Of a stretch of DNA of 12,268 bases, positions 1 to 6,533 are shown piece after piece (the first letter of the stretch is position 1; each line of letters begins with the position of its first letter). This stretch comes from SIG589 sp045652465 (GTDB lineage Bacteria; Bacillota; Clostridia; Oscillospirales; Acutalibacteraceae). The stretch is taken from assembly GCA_045652465.1 (NCBI GenBank), contig JAZRUI010000001.1, positions 1 through 12,268 on the forward strand, written 5' to 3'. Made by a program: the position numbers and the translations under genes. Below the pieces are notes generated by a model that did not search any database, was not told the DNA's origin, and worked only from the letters and a program-made list of their open reading frames with translations.

Positions 1-1
1 T

Positions 2-1660
2 GTATCTCGTGACGATGGCACTGAAAAAGAAAGTAATTCCATCACCAATCAAAAACGTATGCTTTCTAAATACGCAAAAACTAACGGCTTTAAAAACATC
101 AAGGTTTATGAGGATGACGGATTCACCGGCACAAACTTCAATCGACCGGATATGCAACGTCTCTTAGATGACGTTGAAATGGGATATATTTCAACCATTA
201 TCGTAAAGGATATGTCTCGTTTCGGTCGTGAGTATCTGCAAGTTGGTTACTACACCGAGCATTACTTTCCCGAAAAGGAAGTACGATTTATTGCAGTCAA
301 CGACGGTGTAGACAGCGCTAACGAAGAGGATAACGATTTTACGCCTTTAAGAAACTTTATGAATGAGCTTTATGCCAAGGATATTAGCCGTAAAGTGAAA
401 TCGGCTCATCGTGTTAAAGGAATGGCAGGCGAACCGTTATCTCAACCGCCCTACGGGTATATGAAAGATCCAGAAAACAAAAAGAAATGGATCATCGACC
501 CCGAAGCCGCAGCGGTGGTTCGTGATGTTTTTAAGATGTGTTTAGAGGGCAAAGGCAATGAAACTATTGCAAGAATCTTACAAGAAAGGCAGGTGTTAAT
601 TCCAATGGCTTACTGGCAATCCAAAGGACTGCCGAGAGGTGGAAAGATAAAACAACCAAACCCTTACAAGTGGTGCAAAACAAGTATTGCAAAGATTCTT
701 TCACAACAAGAATATTGCGGCGATATTATTAACTTTAAAAGCTATTCCATATCCTTTAAGAAAAAGAAACGCATACCAAAGCCAAAAGAGGAATGGATGG
801 TGTTCAAAGATGTTCACGAACCGATTATTGACCGCGAAACCTTTGAGCAGGTGCAGAAGCTAACTAAAACCACCAAACGCAGAGCGCCTAAGTCTAAAGA
901 AATTCCCAAGAATATGTTTGCGGACTTACTTTACTGTGCCGACTGCAAAAGCAAGTTATGGTTTCATATTAATACCAAGAACAAAGACATTCATTATTTC
1001 AGTTGTTCCAACTACGTTAAGGATTACAGAGGAACGTGCCAAACAAGACATTACGTTCGTGCTGATGCAATTCAAGAGGTAGTAACCTATGAACTTCAAA
1101 GACTTGCAGATTTCTTACGATATGACCAAGAGGGATTTGCTCAACTTCTTGCCGACAAAACCAACAAAGATATGTTAGACGAGCAAAAGCATACTAAGTC
1201 AACCATAGAGCAAAGCCAAGCAAGAATCAATAAAATTGACGTGCTTTATGAACGGCTTTATGAGGACAATGTGTCGGGTAAAGTCACAGATTCATTCTTT
1301 ATGGAACTGTCCCACAAGTACGAAAATGAGAAAGCCGAACTTAAAAAGAAAATTATAAATCTCAAAATGCGGCTTGATGAGTTGGACAAGAAGGTTTTTC
1401 ATAAAGATATGTTTTTATCGGCAATTCGGCGATTTATGGAGATGAAAACCATCACGGCACCGCTAATTCGTGAACTAATTGACCATATTGAAGTCCACGA
1501 AACTGAAGGCGAAGGGAAATATAAAACTCAACGGATTGTGATATTCTACCGATTTGTGGGTTATATTGAAATCCCTGAAAGTGCTTTATCTCGGCCTTTA
1601 ACAAAGGATACAAGACAAGGTGTGGCGGTTTCGTATATACCAAAAGCTTTGCCGGCATAA
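2..1660 (+). CDS. Large serine recombinase, C-terminal DUF4368-like type, 5' end outside window
   Basis: Site-specific DNA recombinase that probably excises and integrates a mobile element through a serine-DNA intermediate. The frame is open to the left edge, so the start lies upstream; 552 residues are visible. Visible residues 1-6 (VSRDDG) match the resolvase active-site motif, making residue 2 the likely nucleophile, so only a short N-terminal piece is missing. The motif KDMSRFGRE carries conserved arginines at about 73 and 76. A 'Recombinase' domain follows, then a zinc ribbon with cysteines at about 312, 315, 335 and 346, a charged coiled-coil stretch at about 385-460, and a C-terminal segment like DUF4368, ending with a VGYIEIP strand and a GVAVSYIP tail. 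An internal ATG at 59 exists but would delete the catalytic serine. Such genes usually sit near one end of conjugative or mobilisable elements. The rest of the element would be to the left. Family assignment is from recognised motifs; the element is inferred. Confidence 0.93.
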   Translation, partial: VSRDDGTEKESNSITNQKRMLSKYAKTNGFKNIKVYEDDGFTGTNFNRPDMQRLLDDVEMGYISTIIVKDMSRFGREYLQVGYYTEHYFPEKEVRFIAVNDGVDSANEEDNDFTPLRNFMNELYAKDISRKVKSAHRVKGMAGEPLSQPPYGYMKDPENKKKWIIDPEAAAVVRDVFKMCLEGKGNETIARILQERQVLIPMAYWQSKGLPRGGKIKQPNPYKWCKTSIAKILSQQEYCGDIINFKSYSISFKKKKRIPKPKEEWMVFKDVHEPIIDRETFEQVQKLTKTTKRRAPKSKEIPKNMFADLLYCADCKSKLWFHINTKNKDIHYFSCSNYVKDYRGTCQTRHYVRADAIQEVVTYELQRLADFLRYDQEGFAQLLADKTNKDMLDEQKHTKSTIEQSQARINKIDVLYERLYEDNVSGKVTDSFFMELSHKYENEKAELKKKIINLKMRLDELDKKVFHKDMFLSAIRRFMEMKTITAPLIRELIDHIEVHETEGEGKYKTQRIVIFYRFVGYIEIPESALSRPLTKDTRQGVAVSYIPKALPA

Positions 1661-1661
1661 C

Positions 1662-1687
1662 AAAAAAGAGCAGGCAAAACCCGCTCT
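1662..1687 (-). terminator. Leftward Rho-independent terminator (distal of two)
   Basis: Read on the minus strand, arms AGAGC/GCTCT plus a GG/CC pair enclose a TTTTG loop and run straight into a T tract. On the plus strand the T tract is missing, so it should not stop the recombinase transcript. It lies just after the recombinase stop codon and behind the first leftward terminator at 1704-1745. It may be a back-up for the tRNA unit or a leftover from the mobile element junction. Confidence 0.6.
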
Positions 1688-1703
1688 AAACACTAATGTG
1701 CAT

Positions 1704-1745
1704 AAAAAAAGAATGTTCATAACGGTCAAGTCCGTTATGAACATT
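1704..1745 (-). terminator. Leftward Rho-independent terminator of the tRNA unit
   Basis: A perfect 14-bp inverted repeat (AATGTTCATAACGG at 1712-1725 and its complement at 1732-1745) has a 6-nt loop. On the minus strand it is followed, after one base, by seven T (1710-1704). It starts 5 nt past the encoded CCA end of tRNA-Pro, as expected for the end of that transcript. There is no T tract on the plus strand. Confidence 0.85.
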
Positions 1746-1750
1746 AAACA

Positions 1751-1827
1751 TGGTCGAGATGACAGGATTCGAACCTGCGGCCTCTGCGTCCCGAACGCAG
1801 CGCTCTACCAAACTGAGCCACATCTCG
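1751..1827 (-). tRNA. tRNA-Pro, anticodon CGG
   Basis: The minus strand folds into a standard cloverleaf of 77 nt. The 7-bp acceptor stem is CGAGATG/CATCTCG (1821-1827 with 1755-1761). A D arm is present (GCTC/GAGC). The anticodon stem is CTGCG/CGCAG with loop TTCGGGA, anticodon CGG (positions 1793-1791), reading proline codon CCG. The T arm has loop TTCGAAT. The discriminator base is A and CCA is encoded in the gene (1753-1751). No good promoter is visible directly upstream, so it probably depends on read-through from the tRNA-Leu gene. Confidence 0.95.
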
Positions 1828-1862
1828 ATATTAAACTAAAAGGGAATAAAAGCCCATTTCTT

Positions 1863-1900
1863 AAAACAAGGACGCCCGCGTGTGGCGTCCTTGTTTTTTT
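1863..1900. terminator. Two-way terminator hairpin between the tRNA genes
   Basis: A perfect 14-bp stem (AAAACAAGGACGCC at 1863-1876 with its complement at 1884-1897) has a 7-nt loop. Rightward, the GGCGTCC arm runs into TTG followed by seven T, a classic intrinsic terminator. Leftward it runs into TTGTTTT, a shorter but usable tract. Rightward it could stop recombinase transcripts that run antisense through tRNA-Pro. Leftward it would separate tRNA-Leu from tRNA-Pro. Confidence 0.75.
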
Positions 1901-1902
1901 GC

Positions 1903-1986
1903 TGGTGCGAGTGACGGGACTTGAACCCGTACGTCGTGGACACACGCCCCTCAAACGTGCCTGTCTGCCTATTCCAGCACACTCGC
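1903..1986 (-). tRNA. tRNA-Leu, anticodon GAG
   Basis: The minus strand folds into an 84-nt class II tRNA. The acceptor stem is GCGAGTG/CACTCGC. The anticodon stem is CACGT/GCGTG with loop TTGAGGG, anticodon GAG (1952-1950), reading leucine codon CUC. A long variable region with a short GTC/GAC stem is typical of leucine tRNAs. The T arm is ACGGG-TTCAAGT-CCCGT. The discriminator is A and CCA is encoded. Its 5' end is about 9 nt after the expected transcription start of the promoter at 2002-2030. Confidence 0.95.
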
Positions 1987-2001
1987 AAATCAAGCCTATG
2001 T

Positions 2002-2030
2002 ATTATATCATTTCGGGTGCACTATGTCAA
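2002..2030 (-). promoter_or_regulatory. Consensus sigma-A promoter for the tRNA genes, with A/T upstream tract
   Basis: On the minus strand TTGACA (2030-2025), a 17-nt spacer and TATAAT (2007-2002) match the housekeeping consensus at all twelve positions. The next 30 bp upstream (2032-2061) contain only A and T with A tracts, like an UP element. Both are usual for highly expressed stable RNA genes. The predicted start is near 1995, just before tRNA-Leu. Confidence 0.9.
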
Positions 2031-2084
2031 GAATAAAAAATAAAAAATTTAAAAAAATTTTCATCAAGTGACATAAAACGGCCC

Positions 2085-2104
2085 AACCACAAGATATTGT
2101 GGTT
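2085..2104. repeat. Palindrome between the divergent promoters
   Basis: AACCACAA, a 4-nt GATA centre and TTGTGGTT form a perfect inverted repeat. A third copy of the half-site ACCACAA is at 2118-2124, 32 bp downstream of the first copy in the same direction. It lies between the tRNA promoter and the mraZ promoter and has no T tract, so it is more like a protein-binding site than a terminator. The binding protein is unknown. Apart from this and the promoter elements, I see no gene in 1987-2267. Confidence 0.5.
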
Positions 2105-2162
2105 GCGACATAATTCGACCACAATTTTGCAAAAAAAAGTTTGCTCCAAAACGAAAAAAACA

Positions 2163-2191
2163 TTGATTTTATGTGTTTAACACCTTATAAT
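2163..2191 (+). promoter_or_regulatory. Sigma-A promoter of the dcw cluster (mraZ promoter)
   Basis: TTGATT (2163-2168), a 17-nt spacer and TATAAT (2186-2191) form a near-consensus promoter with expected start near 2198. That leaves a leader of about 70 nt before mraZ. The repeats listed at 2198-2248 begin at this start point. Confidence 0.8.
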
Positions 2192-2197
2192 ATGTGT

Positions 2198-2248
2198 GTA
2201 GTGGTTTAAAGTGGATTGAAAAACCACTAAAGTGTTTAAAAGTGGTGT
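2198..2248 (+). promoter_or_regulatory. Probable MraZ operator: tandem AAAGTGG-like repeats
   Basis: Four 10-nt units are seen: GTAGTGGTTT (2198), AAAGTGGATT (2208), AAAGTGTTTA (2229) and AAAGTGGTGT (2239), as two adjacent pairs separated by 11 nt. The gap contains AAACCACT (2221-2228), the exact complement of AGTGGTTT at 2200-2207, so an inverted repeat is superimposed. MraZ proteins are known to bind short GTG-containing direct repeats at about 10-bp spacing upstream of their own gene (TGGGN boxes in E. coli, AAAGTG boxes in mollicutes). The position just at and after the transcription start fits autoregulation. That MraZ itself binds here is inferred. Confidence 0.75.
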
Positions 2249-2267
2249 GTATGGAGGTGAAAATTCT

Positions 2268-2693
2268 ATGCTTTTCGGTAATTACAAGCACACTGTTGAT
2301 AAAAAGGGTAGAGTTTTCATTCCTGCGAAACTCCGCGATAGTTTAGGCGAAAGCTTTATGATTTGCTGCGGCATTTCGGGCGAGCGCTGCCTTTGCGTTT
2401 ATTCCAATGATGAGTGGGAAAAACTCGTTGAAAAAATAAACACGCTGCCAAACACAAAGTCGAGCAGCGTTAAAAGATTTTTATATAGCGGAGCATTCAC
2501 GGTTGAATGCGATGCGCAGGGAAGAATCTTAATCCCGACAACACTTCGCGAGTATGCTGAGCTTGAGAGCGAGGCCCAAATCGTTGGTATGTCAACCAAC
2601 CTCGAAATTTGGAACAGCGCAAGCTGGGATAACAAGATTAAACAGTACACTCCCGAATCGGTTGCCTCCATTATGGAAGAACTTAACTTCTAA
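2268..2693 (+). CDS. mraZ: Transcriptional regulator MraZ
   Basis: DNA-binding regulator that heads dcw clusters, forms ring oligomers and controls its own operon. The 141-residue product fits the usual length of about 140-150. It has two SpoVT/AbrB-like halves, each with the DxxGR signature: DKKGR at residues 11-15 followed by FIPAKLR, and DAQGR at 82-86 followed by LIPTTLREY. The start is the ATG at 2268, giving the typical MLFGNY N-terminus and a strong GGAGGTGA site 7 nt upstream. A longer in-frame version from GTG at 2232 would begin inside the operator repeats and lacks a ribosome site. It is 9 nt from rsmH. The repeats at 2198-2248 are its likely target. Confidence 0.97.
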   Translation: MLFGNYKHTVDKKGRVFIPAKLRDSLGESFMICCGISGERCLCVYSNDEWEKLVEKINTLPNTKSSSVKRFLYSGAFTVECDAQGRILIPTTLREYAELESEAQIVGMSTNLEIWNSASWDNKIKQYTPESVASIMEELNF

Positions 2694-2702
2694 GGTGTAT
2701 GT

Positions 2703-3629
2703 ATGGAATTTAAACATATATCCGTAATGTTAAATGAAGCGGTAAACGCTTTAAATATTAAGCCTGACGGCATTTATGTTGATGGAACGGCCGGAGGTGC
2801 CGGACATTCGAGCGAAATCGCTAAAAGGCTAAAGAGCGGCCGCTTGATAGCGCTTGACCGCGACCCCGATGCGGTAGCGGTTGCAACCGAAAGACTTAAA
2901 GACCTTCCCGCAACGGTCTTAAGACATAACTTCTCCGAAATTGAAGAAGCGTTGACTGAAGAGGGAATTGAAAAGCTCGACGGTTTGTTGCTCGACCTGG
3001 GCGTTTCTTCTTATCAGTTAGATAACGCCGAACGCGGATTTTCGTTTCATAACGATGCTCCGCTCGATATGAGAATGAGCAAAGAGGGAATAAGCGCGGC
3101 GGATTTGGTTAATTCGTTATCCGCAGCGGAGCTTTCCAAAATACTATACGATTACGGCGAAGAAAAATTCGCCCGCAATATAGCCTCGGCGATAGTTAAA
3201 GAGCGCGAAAAGGCTCCGATAGAAACAACGCTCAAACTTGCCGAAATTATTTCTAACAGCGTTCCCGCTTCATATAAAAGAAGTGGTCACCCCGCAAGAA
3301 AAACCTTCCAGGCAATCAGAATCGCGGTAAACGGCGAGCTTGATTGCATTGAGAAAACAATTAACGCAGCCTTCGAACATTTAAATGTTGGCGGAAGAAT
3401 CGCGATAATAACCTTCCATTCATTAGAAGACAGGATAGTTAAGCGTTGCTTCGCCGAGCTTTGCAAAGGTTGCATTTGTCCTCCGGATATTCCGATTTGC
3501 GTTTGCGGAAAAACTCCTCGCGGAGCTTTAGTAAGCCGCAAGCCTATCGAGCCAACCGCCGAGGAAATCGAAATTAACCAAAGAAGCCGAAGCGCAAAGC
3601 TTCGCGTGATAGAAAAAATCAAGGAGTAG
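2703..3629 (+). CDS. rsmH: 16S rRNA (cytosine-1402-N4)-methyltransferase RsmH (MraW)
   Basis: Cytoplasmic enzyme that transfers a methyl group from S-adenosylmethionine to N4 of C1402 in the 16S rRNA decoding centre. The protein has 308 residues, normal for the family. It opens with the typical HISVMLNEAV segment (residues 5-14). The SAM-binding loop DGTAGGAGHS is at 27-36, an acidic LDRDPDA motif is near 51-57, and LLLDLGVSS follows. C-terminal signatures SGHPARKTFQAIRI and ITFHSLEDRIVK are also present, the latter close to a cysteine-rich stretch. The ATG at 2703 has an AAGGTG site 5 nt upstream. It lies 9 nt after mraZ and 8 nt before ftsL, so it is co-transcribed with both. Confidence 0.97.
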   Translation: MEFKHISVMLNEAVNALNIKPDGIYVDGTAGGAGHSSEIAKRLKSGRLIALDRDPDAVAVATERLKDLPATVLRHNFSEIEEALTEEGIEKLDGLLLDLGVSSYQLDNAERGFSFHNDAPLDMRMSKEGISAADLVNSLSAAELSKILYDYGEEKFARNIASAIVKEREKAPIETTLKLAEIISNSVPASYKRSGHPARKTFQAIRIAVNGELDCIEKTINAAFEHLNVGGRIAIITFHSLEDRIVKRCFAELCKGCICPPDIPICVCGKTPRGALVSRKPIEPTAEEIEINQRSRSAKLRVIEKIKE

Positions 3630-3637
3630 GAAAAGGC

Positions 3638-4099
3638 ATGGATAACAGCAGGTATTACAACGACAGCTTGGCATATGATTTTGATATGTTCTTGCCGAAG
3701 GAAAAGCCTCAAAAAGCTAAAATAGTTAAGATGCCCCAAACCGCACAAAAGAAGGCAACCCGCAAGGCTGCTGCAACTGCGGTTGGCAATAAAATGAAGG
3801 CCGTTGCTGTAATAGGCTTTATTCTTGCTGTAATTTGCGCCAATATCTTCTTGCGCGTTCGCATTACCGAGGTTAACTCGCAAATCAACGAGGTTAAAAA
3901 CGAAATCGTTGAGCTCGAAAGCGAAAAGACCCGACTCAATGTTGAGTTTGAAAATAGAATTTCCTATGAAAACCTTGAACAGGCTGCTATGGCTCTTGGC
4001 ATGAACAAGACCGATAAATCGCAGGTTATTTATATAAGAACCAACAATACAAACGCAGCCCAAACCTCCAATGGCGTGTTCTCGGCTGCTGCAAATTGA
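3638..4099 (+). CDS. ftsL: Cell division protein FtsL-like
   Basis: Small bitopic membrane protein of the divisome that pairs with DivIC/FtsB and DivIB/FtsQ and helps activate FtsW and its partner PBP. The 153-residue product has a basic, Lys- and Ala-rich cytoplasmic N-terminus (residues 1-53), one membrane segment (about 54-72), a heptad-like coiled coil (about 76-106), and the typical extracellular ending ENLEQAAMALGMNK...QVIYI. FtsL sequences diverge widely, so the call rests on this architecture and on the position between rsmH and the PBP gene. The start at 3638 has a GGAAAAGG site close by. The N-terminal tail is somewhat long compared with B. subtilis FtsL. A 145-nt gap follows before the PBP start. 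Confidence 0.88.
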   Translation: MDNSRYYNDSLAYDFDMFLPKEKPQKAKIVKMPQTAQKKATRKAAATAVGNKMKAVAVIGFILAVICANIFLRVRITEVNSQINEVKNEIVELESEKTRLNVEFENRISYENLEQAAMALGMNKTDKSQVIYIRTNNTNAAQTSNGVFSAAAN

Positions 4100-4119
4100 A
4101 TGGTGGGATAATATTGGCA

Positions 4120-4148
4120 TTGCGTTGCGAATATATTTACAGTATAAT
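4120..4148 (+). promoter_or_regulatory. Candidate internal promoter upstream of the PBP gene
   Basis: TTGCGT (4120-4125), 17 nt, TATAAT (4143-4148): perfect -10 box and a moderate -35 box in the only large gap of the cluster. It could let the PBP and downstream genes be expressed separately from mraZ-ftsL. I could not recognise a sporulation sigma-E type promoter here. Confidence 0.5.
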
Positions 4149-4168
4149 AAATATAGTATATTGAGAAT

Positions 4169-4202
4169 ACGAGGGTTGAATGAAAAATTCGGCTCTCGTT
4201 TT
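4169..4202 (+). promoter_or_regulatory. Leader hairpin between ftsL and the PBP gene
   Basis: ACGAGGGTTGAAT (4169-4181) and ATTCGGCTCTCGT (4187-4199) can pair over 13 positions with three G-T pairs and a GAAAA loop, followed only by a short T run (4199-4202). It may be a weak terminator or attenuator. A small competing stem CTCG/CGAG (4195-4198 with 4203-4206) uses part of the same 3' arm. Function is inferred. Confidence 0.45.
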
Positions 4203-4244
4203 CGAGCGTTAAAAAGGGAAAATTTTTTCAGGTAGGTGAGCAGT

Positions 4245-6515
4245 GTGGCTAAAAGGGAAAACGAAAAACTTAATAAAATTATGCTTCGCCGCTCGATGAT
4301 AGTGCTGCTTGCGTTGGTAATCCTTGTTGTAGGCGTAACGGGTATCCGTTTGTCGCAAATAATGGTTATAAACGGGGAAGAATACCAAGCAAAGGCATCC
4401 GAACAACAACTTTATGATACAACCTTGGCGGCGCCGAGAGGCAACATTTATGATGCCAATATGAAGGTGCTCGCAACCAGCGCAACCTGCTGGACGGTTT
4501 ATCTTTCGCCCAACAGCTTAAAGAAAATTAAGGATACAACTAAACTTGAGGCGGTTAAAACCATAATCGCCGAAAAGTTATCCACAATTCTCGAGCTCGA
4601 ATATGAAGATGTTTATAAAATGACCGAAAAAACCGACAGCTACTATGTAACTGTTAAGCGCAAGGTTGAAAAACCGCAGGCTGATGCCGTTCGGGAATTT
4701 ATATCAAGCTTCAGCGAATATGAACTTTCTTCCTACATAGGTCTTGATGAAGCAACAAAAAGATATTATCCGAACGATAATTTAGCATCGGTTGTGCTTG
4801 GTTTTGTCGGCGATGAAAATAAGGGACTTTCGGGAATAGAAAGCTATTATAATGCCGAACTTACAGGCATTCCGGGTCGAGTTGTTGCCGCGAAAAACGC
4901 GCAGGGAACAAATATGCCCTTCAGTTATGAGAAGGTAATCAGCGCCGAGCCCGGCAATTCGCTCGTTTTAACCATCGATTCTTATATTCAGCATGTAACC
5001 GAAAAGTATCTTGAAGCAGCCGTTATTGAAAATAAGGTTGCCAACCGCGGAGTTGCCATTGTTATGAATGTCAACACCGGAGCGGTCCTTTCGATGGCTG
5101 TTTTAGGCGATTTTAATCCTAACGACCCCTTTACTATCTCCGAGGCTGACAACAAGTTGTTAGAAGGCCTTGAAGGCGAAGAGCGCACCAAGAAGCTCTC
5201 CGAGCTTCGTAATAAACAATGGCGTAATAAAGCGGTTTCCGATTCGTATGAACCCGGTTCCGTATTCAAAATTATTACTGCCGCGGCGGCGCTCGAGGAG
5301 AATCTAACCTCGCGCCACTCATCCTATAATTGCCCCGGTTATATTGTTGTTGCAGGTCATCATTATGATTGCCATAAGCATTCGGGTCACGGTGTTCAAA
5401 CCCTTGAGCAGGCGATTTCGAACTCCTGCAACCCCGCTTTCATAACATTGGGTTCGCTTTTAGGTTCTAATTCTTTCTCTAAATATTTTGAAGCCTTCGG
5501 TCTAACCAAGAAAACCGGAATCGACCTTCCCGGCGAGGTTTCATCCCTTTATTACACAGCCGATAGAATGGGCCCTGTTGAGCTTTCGTCGGCATCCTTC
5601 GGTCAGTCATTTACCATAACTCCAATTCAGCTTATAACCGCAATTTCGGCGGCTGTAAACGGTGGATATCTTGTAGAACCGTATATGGTTTCGCAGGTTT
5701 TGGATGCTGAAGGCAATATTAAGAAAACCACCTCGACGACTGTTAAGCGTCAGGTTATATCCGAAGAAACCAGCAACCTTTTATGCGAGATGCTTGAAAC
5801 TGTTGTTGATGGCGGCGGCGGTAAAAACGCCTATGTTCCGGGTTATCGCATCGGCGGAAAAACCGGTACATCGCAAAAGCTGGTTGAAATCAATGTAACA
5901 GGTCAAGATAACCTTTATGTTGCATCTTTTTGCGGCATTGCGCCGATAAACGACCCCGAAATTGCGCTCCTCGTTCTTTTGGATGAGCCTAAGGGCGGAA
6001 GCTACTACGGTGGTACCGTAAGTGCTCCCGTTGGTGGTCAAATTCTCGCTGATATTCTTCCTTATCTGGGCTATGAGCCGCAGTATAACGAAAAGGAGCT
6101 TGCAAGTCTTTCGGTTAATGTTCCCTCGGTTGTTGATTCAACCGTTGGCTCGGCAAAACAGCAGCTCTCATCCGCAGGAATGTCCTATAAGATTATCGGC
6201 AGCGGCGATACCGTTGTTAAGCAGGTTCCTGCCGCAGGTCAAGCGGTAACATCGGGCAGTCGCATCGTGCTCTATACCGATAATACCGAGCCTGCCAAGG
6301 TTAAGGTTCCCAATCTTGTTGGTATGACGCCGTCGGTTGTTAACAGCAGCGCGGCGAGCGTTGGAATAAATGTTAAATTTTCGGGAAATACCATTTCAGG
6401 TGGCAGTGTTATTTCGTATAAACAAAGCGTTGCCGCTGACACAATGGTTGATGCCGGAACGGTTGTTACAGTATATTTCAGAGATAATTCTACCGTTGAT
6501 TTTGCAGCGGGTTAA
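4245..6515 (+). CDS. ftsI: Class B penicillin-binding protein with PASTA repeats (FtsI/SpoVD/PBP2x-like)
   Basis: Membrane-anchored D,D-transpeptidase that cross-links septal peptidoglycan together with FtsW. Numbered from GTG 4245 the protein has 756 residues. It has a short basic N-terminus, one membrane segment (about 17-38), and a dimerisation domain starting with the APRGNIYD motif. The transpeptidase domain shows all three catalytic motifs: SVFK with the nucleophile at Ser339, SCN at 394-396 and KTG at 539-541. Two C-terminal PASTA modules follow (from about 620, VNVPSVVDSTV and VKVPNLVGMTP). GTG 4245 is preferred because AGGTGAG lies just upstream. An in-frame GTG at 4236 overlaps that site. 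It is the only PBP in this part of the cluster, so a vegetative role (as PbpB) is likelier than a purely sporulation one (as SpoVD), but sequence alone does not settle this. Confidence 0.93.
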   Translation: MAKRENEKLNKIMLRRSMIVLLALVILVVGVTGIRLSQIMVINGEEYQAKASEQQLYDTTLAAPRGNIYDANMKVLATSATCWTVYLSPNSLKKIKDTTKLEAVKTIIAEKLSTILELEYEDVYKMTEKTDSYYVTVKRKVEKPQADAVREFISSFSEYELSSYIGLDEATKRYYPNDNLASVVLGFVGDENKGLSGIESYYNAELTGIPGRVVAAKNAQGTNMPFSYEKVISAEPGNSLVLTIDSYIQHVTEKYLEAAVIENKVANRGVAIVMNVNTGAVLSMAVLGDFNPNDPFTISEADNKLLEGLEGEERTKKLSELRNKQWRNKAVSDSYEPGSVFKIITAAAALEENLTSRHSSYNCPGYIVVAGHHYDCHKHSGHGVQTLEQAISNSCNPAFITLGSLLGSNSFSKYFEAFGLTKKTGIDLPGEVSSLYYTADRMGPVELSSASFGQSFTITPIQLITAISAAVNGGYLVEPYMVSQVLDAEGNIKKTTSTTVKRQVISEETSNLLCEMLETVVDGGGGKNAYVPGYRIGGKTGTSQKLVEINVTGQDNLYVASFCGIAPINDPEIALLVLLDEPKGGSYYGGTVSAPVGGQILADILPYLGYEPQYNEKELASLSVNVPSVVDSTVGSAKQQLSSAGMSYKIIGSGDTVVKQVPAAGQAVTSGSRIVLYTDNTEPAKVKVPNLVGMTPSVVNSSAASVGINVKFSGNTISGGSVISYKQSVAADTMVDAGTVVTVYFRDNSTVDFAAG

Positions 6516-6533
6516 ACATCAGGTGAGATTCAA

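Noticed and set aside
1620..2036. Rightward open frame of 138 codons spanning the tRNA region
   Set aside because: It lies wholly over the antisense of two well-formed tRNA genes, has no ribosome site and its translation resembles no protein family.
2232..2267. Upstream GTG as the mraZ start
   Set aside because: It falls inside the operator repeats, lacks a ribosome site and adds residues not typical of MraZ; ATG 2268 has GGAGGTGA and the usual N-terminus.
3287..4120. Leftward open frame of 277 codons opposite rsmH and ftsL
   Set aside because: It is a shadow of two clearly real genes on the other strand, with no ribosome site, promoter or recognisable domain.
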